Origin: CALMEC01 sp031372145 | GTDB lineage: Bacteria; Actinomycetota; Thermoleophilia; Miltoncostaeales; Miltoncostaeaceae | Reading direction: 5' to 3' | DNA: 45,973 bases | Assembly: GCA_031372145.1 (NCBI GenBank) | Contig: JANMKR010000025.1 | Location: 1-45,973, forward strand | Part shown: positions 1 through 8,614 of the stretch, in pieces | Layout of the letters: each line of letters opens with the position of its first letter | Numbering within the stretch: position 1 is the stretch's first letter | Program-made: the position numbers and the translations under genes | The notes under the pieces: generated by a model | Database searches by the model: none | Told to the model about the DNA's origin: nothing | The model's input: only the letters and a program-made list of their open reading frames with translations

Positions 1-1
1 G

Positions 2-700
2 GCGCGGGTTCTGGGCACCGAGGTCGGCGCGATCTACCGGGACATCCACACCGACCACGGCGTTCGCTTTGTGGGCGGAGTCGGCGTCGAATCGATCGAG
101 GGAACAGGGCGCGTCGAGCGAGTGCGCCTGACCGATCACGCCTCGATCGACTGCGACTTCGTGGTGGTCGGCGTCGGGGTCAGTCCACGCACCGAGCTCG
201 CCGCTCGCGCCGGCCTCGCCATCGACAACGGCATCGTCGTCAACGAGCGCCTCGAGACCAGCACACCGGGCATCTTCGCCGCGGGCGATGTTGCCAATGC
301 CTACCACCCCTTCTACGAACGGCACATCCGCGTGGAGCACTGGGCAAACGCCCTCAACCAGGGTCCGGTCGTCGCGCGCGCCATGCTCGACAAGCCCACC
401 GGCTACGAACGTCTCCCATACTTCTTCTCGGACCAGTACGAGATCGGCATGGAATACACCGGTTACGCCACCGACTGGGACCAGGTCGTCTTCCGAGGCG
501 ATCCCGACGGGCGCGAGTTCATCGCGTTCTGGCTCACGGCAGGGCGCGTCGTCGCCGGAATGAACGTCAACGTCTGGGACGTCACCGATCCGATCAAGGC
601 GCTGATCCAGACACGCGCGCTGGTCGACGTCGACCGACTCGCCGACCCGGACGTCCCGCTGACGGAGTTGACGCCCGCCGGCGACGGCAGCGGCGGGTGA
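2..700 (+). CDS. NAD(P)/FAD-dependent oxidoreductase, ferredoxin-reductase type (5' end outside window)
   Basis: This is the C-terminal 232 residues of a flavoprotein that shuttles electrons between NAD(P)H and a ferredoxin or similar partner. The frame is open from base 2, so the N-terminal FAD-binding part lies outside the window. Visible are the end of the NAD-binding domain (FVVVGVGVSPRTEL), the FAD-contacting motif GIFAAGDVAN, and a C-terminal reductase domain with AFWLTAGRVVAGMNVNVWDV. These features are typical of the rhodocoxin/putidaredoxin reductase family. The gene ends 36 bp from the convergent gcvH stop. The physiological partner cannot be told from here. Confidence 0.88.
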   Translation, partial: ARVLGTEVGAIYRDIHTDHGVRFVGGVGVESIEGTGRVERVRLTDHASIDCDFVVVGVGVSPRTELAARAGLAIDNGIVVNERLETSTPGIFAAGDVANAYHPFYERHIRVEHWANALNQGPVVARAMLDKPTGYERLPYFFSDQYEIGMEYTGYATDWDQVVFRGDPDGREFIAFWLTAGRVVAGMNVNVWDVTDPIKALIQTRALVDVDRLADPDVPLTELTPAGDGSGG

Positions 701-736
701 ACCAGCCCGAAACCGCTCGTCGCTCCGTCGTGACCG

Positions 737-1129
737 TTACAACCCCGACAGGTACGAGCGATACGTCTCGACGTCCATCAGGCCGTCCAGCTCCGAAGGG
801 TCGGTCAAGCGGACGCGGATGAGCCAACCGGCGCCGTAAGGATCGTTGTTGACGGTCTCGGGCGTGTCGCGCATGGCGTCGTTGACCGCGATGACCTCGC
901 CGCTGGCGGGCGCGATGATGTCGGACACCGCCTTGACCGACTCGAGTTCGCCGTATGAGTCGTCCTTGACGATCGCAGCGCCGATCTGGGGCGGGTCGTA
1001 GTAGACGACCTCGCCGAGGGCGTCTTGGGCGTACCAGGTGATGCCGAACACGGCCTCGTCGCCGTCCACACGGACCCAGTCGTGCTCGGGGTGGTAGCGC
1101 AAATCGTCGGGGTAGCTCTCGTCAGCCAT
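737..1129 (-). CDS. gcvH: Glycine cleavage system H protein
   Basis: This 130-residue lipoyl carrier shuttles the aminomethyl group between the P, T and L proteins of the glycine cleavage system. The lipoylation lysine sits in GELESVKAVSDIIAP, the family signature. The N-terminus has the usual YHPEHDWVRVDGDEAVFGIT stretch. The ATG at 1129 was chosen because the protein begins exactly where H proteins normally begin and because it overlaps the gcvT stop by 8 bp, implying translational coupling. The frame stays open upstream, but that part reads inside gcvT. gcvP is not in the window. Confidence 0.95.
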   Translation of the reverse strand: MADESYPDDLRYHPEHDWVRVDGDEAVFGITWYAQDALGEVVYYDPPQIGAAIVKDDSYGELESVKAVSDIIAPASGEVIAVNDAMRDTPETVNNDPYGAGWLIRVRLTDPSELDGLMDVETYRSYLSGL

Positions 1130-2231
1130 TGGACTCGTCCTTCTTGGGTGAGGTATCGACCAGGGGTCGTTTGGCAGTGGTGGCGGCCTTACGTTTGCCG
1201 CGGATGTCGATCTGAAGCGCTGTTCCGGGAGCGGCCAGGTCGGCGCGCACATACGCCATCCCGATCCCGATCCCGAGCGTCGGCGAAAGCGTACCGCTCG
1301 TGACCTCGCCCACGACCTCGCCATCGGCGTCAACCGGGCAGCCCATGCGCGGGATTCCCGGTTCGTCGAGGGTGAAGATGCACAGCCGCTCGGGCGTTCC
1401 GTCCTGCACCTGGCGGCGCATCGCATCGGCACCGACGAACCCGCCCTCAAGGTCACAGGCCCACTTGAGTCCCGCCTCGATCGGCGTACGCGTCAGGCCG
1501 AGCTCCTGCCCGTAGAGCGGATATCCCATCTCCATCCGCAGTGTGTCGCGCGCTGCCAGACCCGTCGGCGCCGGCGCGTCCGGGCCCGCCATGAGGGCGT
1601 CCCAGACCTCGGTCGCGCGGTGCGCCGGACACATGATCTCGACGCCCGGCTCACCGGTGTAGCCGGTGCGTGCCACCCAGCTCGGCACTCCGGCAACCGC
1701 CGTCTGCGCGATCCCGAAGTACGGCAGCCCCACGATCTCGTCCCCGGTGACAAGCGGGCCGAGTGCCTGCTCCCAGGCCGGCCCCTGCACTGCCAGCATC
1801 GCGTGGCCGACGGACTCGTCCGAGACCGTCACGCCTTGGGGCGCGCGCGCTGCGACCCACGTGAACACGGGCGCGACGTTGGATGCGTTGCAGATGATCA
1901 TGTAATGATCCAAGAGTTGGTAGACGATCAGGTCGTCGATCGTGCCGCCGTCGTCGCGGCACACGAGGGTGTACTGCCCTTGACCGGGCTCCAGCTTGTC
2001 GATGTCGTTGGTCAGCGCCTCACCGAGATACGCGCGTGCGCCGCCGCCCGAGACCGTGATCTGCCCCATGTGCGAGACGTCGAAGACTCCGCACCGCGTC
2101 CTGACATTGCGGTGCTCGTCGCGCACCGTCGAGTACTCCAGCGGCATGTCCCAGCCGGCAAAGCCGCCGAGCTTGGCACCCAACGCGACATGACGTTCGT
2201 GGAGCGGGGTGCGAAGGAGCGCGCGCGGCAT
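1122..2231 (-). CDS. gcvT: Glycine cleavage system aminomethyltransferase (T protein)
   Basis: At 369 residues this has the normal length for the tetrahydrofolate-dependent T protein, which releases ammonia from the H-protein-bound intermediate and forms methylene-THF. Family motifs are CGVFDVSHMGQITVSG near residue 48, the folate-site region around NDIDKLEPGQGQYTL, and ARDTLRMEMGYPLYGQE in the middle. It is first in a two-gene operon with gcvH, with overlapping stop and start. A TAGCGT hexamer (minus strand) lies about 9 nt before the ATG and could be a -10 box for a nearly leaderless transcript. No glycine riboswitch is evident in the 140-bp upstream gap. Confidence 0.95.
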   Translation of the reverse strand: MPRALLRTPLHERHVALGAKLGGFAGWDMPLEYSTVRDEHRNVRTRCGVFDVSHMGQITVSGGGARAYLGEALTNDIDKLEPGQGQYTLVCRDDGGTIDDLIVYQLLDHYMIICNASNVAPVFTWVAARAPQGVTVSDESVGHAMLAVQGPAWEQALGPLVTGDEIVGLPYFGIAQTAVAGVPSWVARTGYTGEPGVEIMCPAHRATEVWDALMAGPDAPAPTGLAARDTLRMEMGYPLYGQELGLTRTPIEAGLKWACDLEGGFVGADAMRRQVQDGTPERLCIFTLDEPGIPRMGCPVDADGEVVGEVTSGTLSPTLGIGIGMAYVRADLAAPGTALQIDIRGKRKAATTAKRPLVDTSPKKDESNG

Positions 2232-2371
2232 CGGGGCGGGACGCTACCACGCCCGTGCGGCTCCCCGATCAGGTCGGCGCGCGCCGTGATGATGGCCCGT
2301 GCGGCCGCACCGGCAGGGCAAAGGACCGATCAAAACTCATACGCGTCCGCGCCCGAGCCGATACTCCTCTC

Positions 2372-4165
2372 ATGCCGGACAACGCTCCGCTCGACCGAAT
2401 TCACGCGCTCGAAACCCAGGTTGCGCAACTCGCCGCCCGCGTCGCCGAGCTCGAGCAGCCGGATCGCGCCGCCAACACCGCACCGCCGTCAGCGGCTCCC
2501 ACCGCCCCGCCCGCAGGGATCTGGCCGCCCCCGGGCCCGCGTCAGGGCGCACCGACGCCTGAGCAAGCGCCGTCCACGCCGGCGCGCGAGCGGACGCGCT
2601 TGACCGAAGACCTGTTCGGCGGACGGGTGCTTGCCCTCGTGGGTGGGCTTGCCGTGCTGCTTGGGGTCATCTTCTTCCTTGCGCTCGCGATCAAGAACGG
2701 GCTCATCGGCGAGGGGGCACGAGTGGTGCTGGCTGCGGCCGGGTCCCTCGTTCTCGTTGCCGGTGGAATGTGGTTGCATGAGCGCAAGGGACAAACCGAT
2801 GCGTCGCGCGCGGCGATCGGGGTTGGAATCGCCGGGCTCTTCGCGACGATCACCACGGCGACTCAGCTGTACGGGTTGGTCGAGCCGAGTCCCGGCCTGA
2901 TCCTGGCGGGGTTGGTCGGCGCGGGAGGGGTGGCACTTGCAATCCACCTCGACTCCCGGCTGCTCGCCGGACTCGGCATCATCGGCTCCCTCGCCTCGCC
3001 CGCGCTGGTCGACGCGCCGACATCCGGCAGCACGCTCGTCTTCGTCGTCATCGCGCTGCTCGCATCGACCGCCGTGGTCCTCTGGCGTAAATGGAACTGG
3101 CTGTCCGCGGCGGCGTTCGTGGTGAGCCTGCCGCAGCTGCTCGTCTGGGTGGACGCGAACACCACGGCAATGGCCACCGTGCTCATCGCGTTGGCGCTCT
3201 TCTGGCTCGTCAACCTCATCGCCGCGATCGGCTTCGACATCCGCACCCAGGCGACGGCCCTCCAGGTGCCATCGGTCGGACTCGCCATCGCCGCCGCAAC
3301 GACAACCTCGACAACCGGTTGGATCGTCTTGCACCATCGCGGCGCGCACACCGGCGGAGACCTCTGGATCGCCGCGCTGGCGGTGGCACATCTGGCCATC
3401 GGTCTGGTGCTCCGCCGGCGCGGCGTCGCCAAGGACATCGCGCTCGCTGTGATCGGGGTCGGCGCCATCCTCGCCGCCATCGCGACGGCGCTGATTCTGG
3501 ACGGCCCCGCGCTCGTCATCGCGCTGTGCGCAGAGGCCACGTTGGTCGCGTGGGTCTCGGCCAAGAGCGCACACACCAGCGGCAGCGTGCTCGCCTTTGG
3601 CTACCTGGGCGGCGCGACGGTCCATGCGCTTGCGATCGAGGCTCCCCTCCAGGGCCTCCACGACGGGGTCCCGTCGCTCGCGAATGCGGCAACCGCGCTT
3701 CTGGTCGTCGCCGTGACGGCGGCTTTCCTGGGGCGCGTCACGCCTCGCCGCACGTTCGGCGAAGCAGGTGACATTCCGATCGGCAGACTCGGGACGTGGA
3801 TGGCCGCGACCGCCGCCGTGTACTTGGTATCGCTGACGATCGTCGATGCCCTGGGCGCGGCTGAGCAGCGTGCGCAGACGACGCTGTCGGCCTTCTGGGC
3901 CATCGTGGGTCTTGGACTCGTGGTGTGGGGTCTTGTCAAAGAGGTGCGCGACACCCGTCTCGCAGGCCTTGCGCTCCTCGGCCTCGCCATCGCGAAGCTC
4001 TTCCTCTACGACCTCGCCAACCTCAGCTCGCTCAACCGAGCCGCATCGTTCGTGGTTGTCGGGCTTTTACTTTTGACCGGCGCCTTCGCCTATCAGCGGG
4101 TGCGCCAATCGGCACCCGATGGTTCGACTCTGGAACCCAAACCCGCCAGCGGGCCGGAGGAGTAG
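2372..4165 (+). CDS. DUF2339-type polytopic membrane protein
   Basis: This 597-residue integral membrane protein begins with a short coiled coil (RIHALETQVAQLAARVAELEQ region), followed by a Pro/Ala-rich cytosolic linker and then many hydrophobic segments from about residue 85 to the end. That architecture matches the DUF2339 family, whose function is unknown. The ATG at 2372 gives a start right at the coiled coil; the frame is open further upstream but reads arginine-rich, non-protein-like sequence. The gene is monocistronic, divergent from gcvT and convergent with ftsZ (40-bp gap). A long antisense frame inside it is a GC artefact. Confidence 0.82.
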   Translation: MPDNAPLDRIHALETQVAQLAARVAELEQPDRAANTAPPSAAPTAPPAGIWPPPGPRQGAPTPEQAPSTPARERTRLTEDLFGGRVLALVGGLAVLLGVIFFLALAIKNGLIGEGARVVLAAAGSLVLVAGGMWLHERKGQTDASRAAIGVGIAGLFATITTATQLYGLVEPSPGLILAGLVGAGGVALAIHLDSRLLAGLGIIGSLASPALVDAPTSGSTLVFVVIALLASTAVVLWRKWNWLSAAAFVVSLPQLLVWVDANTTAMATVLIALALFWLVNLIAAIGFDIRTQATALQVPSVGLAIAAATTTSTTGWIVLHHRGAHTGGDLWIAALAVAHLAIGLVLRRRGVAKDIALAVIGVGAILAAIATALILDGPALVIALCAEATLVAWVSAKSAHTSGSVLAFGYLGGATVHALAIEAPLQGLHDGVPSLANAATALLVVAVTAAFLGRVTPRRTFGEAGDIPIGRLGTWMAATAAVYLVSLTIVDALGAAEQRAQTTLSAFWAIVGLGLVVWGLVKEVRDTRLAGLALLGLAIAKLFLYDLANLSSLNRAASFVVVGLLLLTGAFAYQRVRQSAPDGSTLEPKPASGPEE

Positions 4166-4205
4166 CGCCGCAGCGGTGGGCGGGCCTGGTGCCCGGACCG
4201 ACGAA

Positions 4206-5321
4206 CTACCGGTCGCGCAGGAACGACGGCACATCGAGCGCGTCGTCGTCGTCGTCGACCTCGAGTTCGTTGCGCTCCTGGTTGCCGAAGCTCGGAACAG
4301 TCGCCTCGGGCGCCTCGAAGGTCGGGAACAACGGCTCGCGACGCCAGGTTGACCCCGGCCGCTCGGCGGTGCGCTCGGACTGCTTGGGACCGTCGAATCC
4401 GGTGGCGATGACCGTCACACGCAGGTGGTCGCCAATCGACTCGTCGATGACCGCACCGAAGATGACGTTGCAGTCGCTGTGGGCCGCTTGACGAATGATG
4501 GTCGCGGCCTCGTTGACCTCGAAGAGCCCCATGTCGGGACCGCCCGTGATGTTCATCAGCACGCCGGTCGCACCGGACACCGTGCTCTCGAGCAGCGGCG
4601 ACGAGATCGCCGATTTGGCCGCCTCGGCTGCGCGGTTCTCACCGGATGCCGTCCCGATGCCCATCAGTGACGAACCGGCGTTGGCCATGATCGTCCGAAC
4701 ATCGGCGAAGTCGAGGTTGATCAGGCCCGGCACGGTGATCAGATCGGTGATGCCCTGAACGCCCTGGCGCAGCACGTCGTCGGCGAGCCGGAACGCGTCC
4801 ATGATCGAGGTGTTGGGATCGACGACCTCGAGCAGGCGCTCGTTTGGGATCACGATGACCGAGTCGACATGCTTGCGCAGCTCCTCGATACCCTCGTCGG
4901 CCCGGCGTGTGCGCTGCAGTCCCTCGAACGCGAACGGCTTGGTGACGACGCCGACCGTCAGCGCGCCCTGCTCCTTCGCAATCTGCGCGATCACCGGAGC
5001 CGCCCCGGTGCCGGTGCCGCCGCCCTCGCCGGCGGTCACGAAGACCATGTCGGCGCCGCGGATGGCCTCTTTCAGCTCCTCGCGGCTCTCCTCAGCGGCC
5101 TCGCGTCCCACCTTGGGCTCGGCACCCGCGCCCAACCCCTTGGTGATTGTGCCGCCCAGCTGCAGCTTGACCTGCGCATCGCACATCGCGAGCGCCTGGG
5201 CGTCGGTGTTGACGGCGATGAACTCGACGCCACGGACCCCCGCGTCAACCATTCGATCGACGGCGTTGGTGCCGCCTCCGCCGCACCCGATCACCTTGAT
5301 TACCGCGAGGTAGTTGTCCAC
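4206..5321 (-). CDS. ftsZ: Cell division GTPase FtsZ
   Basis: This tubulin homologue polymerises into the Z ring at midcell. It starts with NYLAVIKVIGCGGGGTNAVD (nucleotide-binding loop), carries the tubulin signature GGGTGTGAAP, and ends in a conserved peptide ALDVPSFLRDR that binds membrane tethers and division partners. I place the start at GTG 5321 (371 residues), not the ATG at 5369. A strong GGAGAGG ribosome site lies 9 nt upstream (minus strand, 5331-5337), and the homologous N-terminus begins right there; the extra 16 residues have no good ribosome site. It is the last gene of the dcw cluster and has its own promoter in the 5468-5496 region. Confidence 0.96.
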   Translation of the reverse strand: MDNYLAVIKVIGCGGGGTNAVDRMVDAGVRGVEFIAVNTDAQALAMCDAQVKLQLGGTITKGLGAGAEPKVGREAAEESREELKEAIRGADMVFVTAGEGGGTGTGAAPVIAQIAKEQGALTVGVVTKPFAFEGLQRTRRADEGIEELRKHVDSVIVIPNERLLEVVDPNTSIMDAFRLADDVLRQGVQGITDLITVPGLINLDFADVRTIMANAGSSLMGIGTASGENRAAEAAKSAISSPLLESTVSGATGVLMNITGGPDMGLFEVNEAATIIRQAAHSDCNVIFGAVIDESIGDHLRVTVIATGFDGPKQSERTAERPGSTWRREPLFPTFEAPEATVPSFGNQERNELEVDDDDDALDVPSFLRDR

Positions 5322-5467
5322 CGAAATTCGCCTCTCCGTCTGGCTATCGACCACGAATTGAGGGTTCATTGCAGGGAGATCATCGAACCTCGATACGGTC
5401 TTGAGGTCGTGACCATGCAGCGAGACAACCGAATCAACGCTCCCCGAGCAAGCGATCCCAGCGAGGC

Positions 5468-5496
5468 AAACTAGTGTCCAACCACCCGTCTGTCAA
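5468..5496 (-). promoter_or_regulatory. Predicted housekeeping promoter of ftsZ
   Basis: On the minus strand, TTGACA (5491-5496) and TAGTTT (5468-5473) are separated by exactly 17 bp, a near-consensus sigma-70/HrdB type promoter. Transcription would start near 5461, giving a leader of about 140 nt to the GTG start. It lies in the gap between ftsQ and ftsZ, consistent with ftsZ having its own promoter as in other actinobacteria. Confidence 0.65.
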
Positions 5497-5527
5497 GTAA
5501 CCCTCGATAAATGAACGAGTGTTGGGG

Positions 5528-6349
5528 TCACCCTGTACGTAAGGGTTGACCTTCTGTTGAGGGTGCGATTGCGCCATCAGCGGGGAGTCCGCCCAGCGTC
5601 GGTTGTTTGGGTGCGCTGACGTCGAGGTATCCGGCCGTTGCCAATTTCTCGGCGACCTTGGGGCTGTCGAGGACCGCTTCGACCGCCCGTCCCTTTGCCC
5701 ACAACTGCCGGGGTGGACCGAGTTTGAGTTCGGCGCCGGTGGCGAGTCGACCGACCACCACACCGTGCTCCAGACGGAGCTCGTGTACCCGTCGTCCGGC
5801 GGCTGCGGACATCGCCGACAGGAACTCGAACGGTGCACGCTGAGCCGGGCCACGTAGCCAGGCACCCACGGTCAACGAGGGCACGCGATACGCCGGCAGG
5901 TCACGGGTCTCGCCGGCATCGCCGAGCACCCGGCCGGCCCGCGACACCACGAGGCGCCTGCCGTCACCGGTGATCGCGACCGCAGCAGGGGTCGCCTGGA
6001 CGATCGTGATGTCGATGCCCCGCAACCAGTTGTGGTGGACCGAGACGTCTTGGACCCAGGGATAGCGACCGAGGGCTTCACGGACCGCAACGGTCGGGAG
6101 CTTCAGCATCGTGCCGTGTCGCGCCGCGATCTGGGCGGTACGGACGATGAGCGCCTGATCGGCCTGACGGTATCCGGAGATCTCAACAGATGTCACCGAC
6201 AGCAGCGGACCGCTGCCGAGCCACCACACGCCGGCCACGACGGCCGAGCCGGCCACCACCCCCAACAGCGCCGTCCGCCGACGTCGGTGGCGTGCATGGC
6301 GAACCGCCCGCCGCCGGTCGATCAACCCTGTGGCCGCTCGGGTGCTCAC
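5528..6349 (-). CDS. ftsQ: Cell division protein FtsQ/DivIB (POTRA)
   Basis: This 273-residue bitopic membrane protein has a basic cytosolic tail (RRRAVRHARHRRRR), one transmembrane helix at about residues 27-45, a POTRA domain from about residue 50 (LLSVTSVEISGYRQADQALI), and the FtsQ beta domain behind it. FtsQ links FtsL/FtsB and the septal synthase to the divisome. The GTG start overlaps the murB stop by 4 bp. The C-terminal 30 residues are low in conservation, and another frame also stays open across this end, so the exact C-terminus is less certain than the rest. Confidence 0.88.
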   Translation of the reverse strand: MSTRAATGLIDRRRAVRHARHRRRRTALLGVVAGSAVVAGVWWLGSGPLLSVTSVEISGYRQADQALIVRTAQIAARHGTMLKLPTVAVREALGRYPWVQDVSVHHNWLRGIDITIVQATPAAVAITGDGRRLVVSRAGRVLGDAGETRDLPAYRVPSLTVGAWLRGPAQRAPFEFLSAMSAAAGRRVHELRLEHGVVVGRLATGAELKLGPPRQLWAKGRAVEAVLDSPKVAEKLATAGYLDVSAPKQPTLGGLPADGAIAPSTEGQPLRTG

Positions 6350-7272
6350 AGCGCCTCCAACGGTGGAGCGCCGATCCCGTGGACCGGGTCAAGGTAGCGA
6401 ACCTCTGATTCGAGAACCGGACCACCGGCGGCCCGCACACGTCTGCGTCCCTCGCTCATCAACGCGAGCACGTCCGCGCTCGAACACCCGGGCGAGGCCT
6501 CGATGAAGTTCGCGTGGACCGGCGAGAACCGCGCCCCGCCGATCGCAAACCCCTTGCATCCGGCCGCTTCGAGCAGGCGCCCGGAGGAGTCGCCCTGAGG
6601 GTTTGTGAACACGCTGCCGAACGTGCGGGCGCCCTGCGGCTGGGTGGTCCGGCGATGGCGGCGGAAGTCGGCCAGCGTCGCGGCAATCGCCTGAGGATCG
6701 CCGCGACGAAGCCGAAACGACACCGCCGCGACCACCTCGAACGACCGGATTGCGCTGGATCTGTACCCGAAGAGCAGGTCATTTGCTCCGAGTCGTTTGC
6801 GCCCATCGGCAGAACAGACCACCGCCCACTCGAGGACGTCCTTGAGTTCGCTCGTGTACGCCCCGGCGTTCATCGCCACCGCACCGCCCACGGTGCCCGG
6901 GATGCTCGCCCCGAACTCCAGGCCGGTCAGACCCACACCTGCGGCACGAAGAACGGCGCGCGGCAGCGAAGCGCCGCCGCCGCACCACAGACGATCGTCC
7001 CGGACGGAGATCCCCTCCAGGCGGCCACGCAGTCGGATCACACAGCCGCGAAACCCCGCGTCGTCGACCAGCAGGTTGGAACCCTTCCCCACGATCGCCA
7101 CGGGAACACCGGCGTCGCGGGCCCATGCGAGCGCGGCCGTGACGGCGCGCGCCGATGCGGTCTCGGCGAGCCAATCCGCCGCGCCCCCGACGCGGATCGT
7201 GGTGAATCGGGCGAGCGAGGCATTGGCGACCAGGTCAGGGTGCGTCGCGTTCGTGTGTGTCACCTCCTCCAT
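6346..7272 (-). CDS. murB: UDP-N-acetylmuramate dehydrogenase
   Basis: This FAD enzyme reduces UDP-GlcNAc-enolpyruvate to UDP-MurNAc with NADPH. The sequence shows TTIRVGGAADWL, the FAD-binding VGKGSNLLVDDAGFRG and GASIPGTVGGAVAMNAGAY motifs, the catalytic-serine loop GSVFTNPQGDSSGRLLEAAG, and a C-terminal LESEVRYLD glutamate. It has 308 residues, as usual. The start lies inside the end of murC; GTG 7275, ATG 7272 and GTG 7263 are all possible and I report ATG. It is coupled to ftsQ downstream by a GTGA overlap. Confidence 0.94.
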   Translation of the reverse strand: MEEVTHTNATHPDLVANASLARFTTIRVGGAADWLAETASARAVTAALAWARDAGVPVAIVGKGSNLLVDDAGFRGCVIRLRGRLEGISVRDDRLWCGGGASLPRAVLRAAGVGLTGLEFGASIPGTVGGAVAMNAGAYTSELKDVLEWAVVCSADGRKRLGANDLLFGYRSSAIRSFEVVAAVSFRLRRGDPQAIAATLADFRRHRRTTQPQGARTFGSVFTNPQGDSSGRLLEAAGCKGFAIGGARFSPVHANFIEASPGCSSADVLALMSEGRRRVRAAGGPVLESEVRYLDPVHGIGAPPLEAL

Positions 7273-8614
7273 CACCCAGACGTCTTTGGAGCCGGGTGAT
7301 CAACTCCTGCCCTGCACGCGTGATGTCTCCCGCGCCGATCGTCAGCACCATGTCGCCGGCGTGAAGCTCGGGCGCGATCGTCGCGCAGGCCTCGTCCAGG
7401 TCGGGGATGAAACGTGCACCGGATGACGACGGCAACGCGTCGACGACATCCCTCCCGCTGATCGACGGATCGAAGTCCTCACGGGCGGCGTAGATGTCGG
7501 TCACCACGACAACGTCAGCACCCGCCAGCGCCTCGCCGAACTCGCGCACGAGCGCCTTGGTCCGTGAGTACAAATGCGGTTGGAAGAGCACGACGATGCG
7601 TCCAGGATGTCGGCTCCGTGCGGCCGCCAACGTCGCAGCGATCTCAACCGGGTGGTGGGCGTAGTCGTCGACGACCGTGATTCCCGCGACCGCACCTCGA
7701 TAGTCGAAGCGACGCCCCACCCCGGTGAACGACCGAAGGCGTTCCACCGCGGTTGCGGCATCGACACCGCACCAGTCCGCCAGCGCCACCGCACACGCTG
7801 CATTGGTCTGGTTGTGGCGTCCCGGCACGGCGAGGTCGAGCGGGATACGGCGCCCGTCGTACATGCGCAGGGTCGCCTGGACCTCGGACCCGGTGACGGT
7901 GCAGAACGCACCCGGCTCGTCGCCCACGATCCGCACCGGGCACGAGGCCGCCTGGGCGACGGCGCGCGCACGCGCGTCCGGACCGACGACGAGCACCCCG
8001 GTACTGGGCAGCCGTCGGATGAACCGGCCAAAGACATCCTCGACCTCGTCCAGGTTGGCGTACGTCGTGTGATGATCGTGGTCGACGTTCAGCAGGATCG
8101 CGGCCTCGGGGGACAATTTGAGGAGCGACCGGTCACTCTCGTCGGCCTCGGCGACAAACCACGGACCGTCACCCCAGAGGGCGCCCGTGCCGCCACCACC
8201 CGGAACCGTCGCGCCAACGCACGCCGAGACGTCGCCGAGCGCCTGGGCCAGCATGGCGCTCGTGGTGGACTTGCCGTGCGCACCGGCGACGGCCAGGCCA
8301 CGGCGGGCCTCCATGAGTTCGGCCAGCAGGTCGGCTCGGTGAAGGATCGGAATGCCCCGTGCGCCGGCGACGACGAGCTCGGGATTGTCGGCGCCAATCG
8401 CGGTCGAGACGACCACTGCCTCCGTCGCCGGCGGGATCGCATCGGCGCCGTGACCGACACGCGCATCCACCCCGATGGCCCGAAGGTCGCGTAGGACGTC
8501 GGAGTCCTCGCGGTCGGTACCGCTGACGCTGTAGCCGGCCTGGGCGGCCAGGCGCGCCAGGCCGCTCATCCCGGCACCTCCGATCCCGACCAGGTGGAGC
8601 GCGCGCGGCCTCAC
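7235..8614 (-). CDS. murC: UDP-N-acetylmuramate--L-alanine ligase
   Basis: This ATP-dependent ligase adds the first amino acid of the peptidoglycan stem. It has an N-terminal Rossmann motif HLVGIGGAGMSGLARLA, the central ATP loop AGAHGKSTTSAML, and the C-terminal-domain signature VDDYAHHPVEI. Start chosen: GTG 8614, which forms a GTGA overlap with the murG stop and places the Rossmann motif at residue 6. The frame is open 64 codons further upstream, but that stretch is arginine-rich and lies within murG. At 459 residues the length is normal. Confidence 0.95.
   Translation of the reverse strand: MRPRALHLVGIGGAGMSGLARLAAQAGYSVSGTDREDSDVLRDLRAIGVDARVGHGADAIPPATEAVVVSTAIGADNPELVVAGARGIPILHRADLLAELMEARRGLAVAGAHGKSTTSAMLAQALGDVSACVGATVPGGGGTGALWGDGPWFVAEADESDRSLLKLSPEAAILLNVDHDHHTTYANLDEVEDVFGRFIRRLPSTGVLVVGPDARARAVAQAASCPVRIVGDEPGAFCTVTGSEVQATLRMYDGRRIPLDLAVPGRHNQTNAACAVALADWCGVDAATAVERLRSFTGVGRRFDYRGAVAGITVVDDYAHHPVEIAATLAAARSRHPGRIVVLFQPHLYSRTKALVREFGEALAGADVVVVTDIYAAREDFDPSISGRDVVDALPSSSGARFIPDLDEACATIAPELHAGDMVLTIGAGDITRAGQELITRLQRRLGDGGGDTHERDAP

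Noticed and set aside
2232..2371. Possible glycine riboswitch before gcvT
   Set aside because: The conserved glycine aptamer cores are not visible; only a loose ATCGGGG/CCCCGAT inverted repeat is there.
2489..3661. 390-codon open frame on the minus strand inside the DUF2339 gene
   Set aside because: It is charged low-complexity sequence opposite a clear membrane protein; such long antisense frames are common in high-GC DNA.
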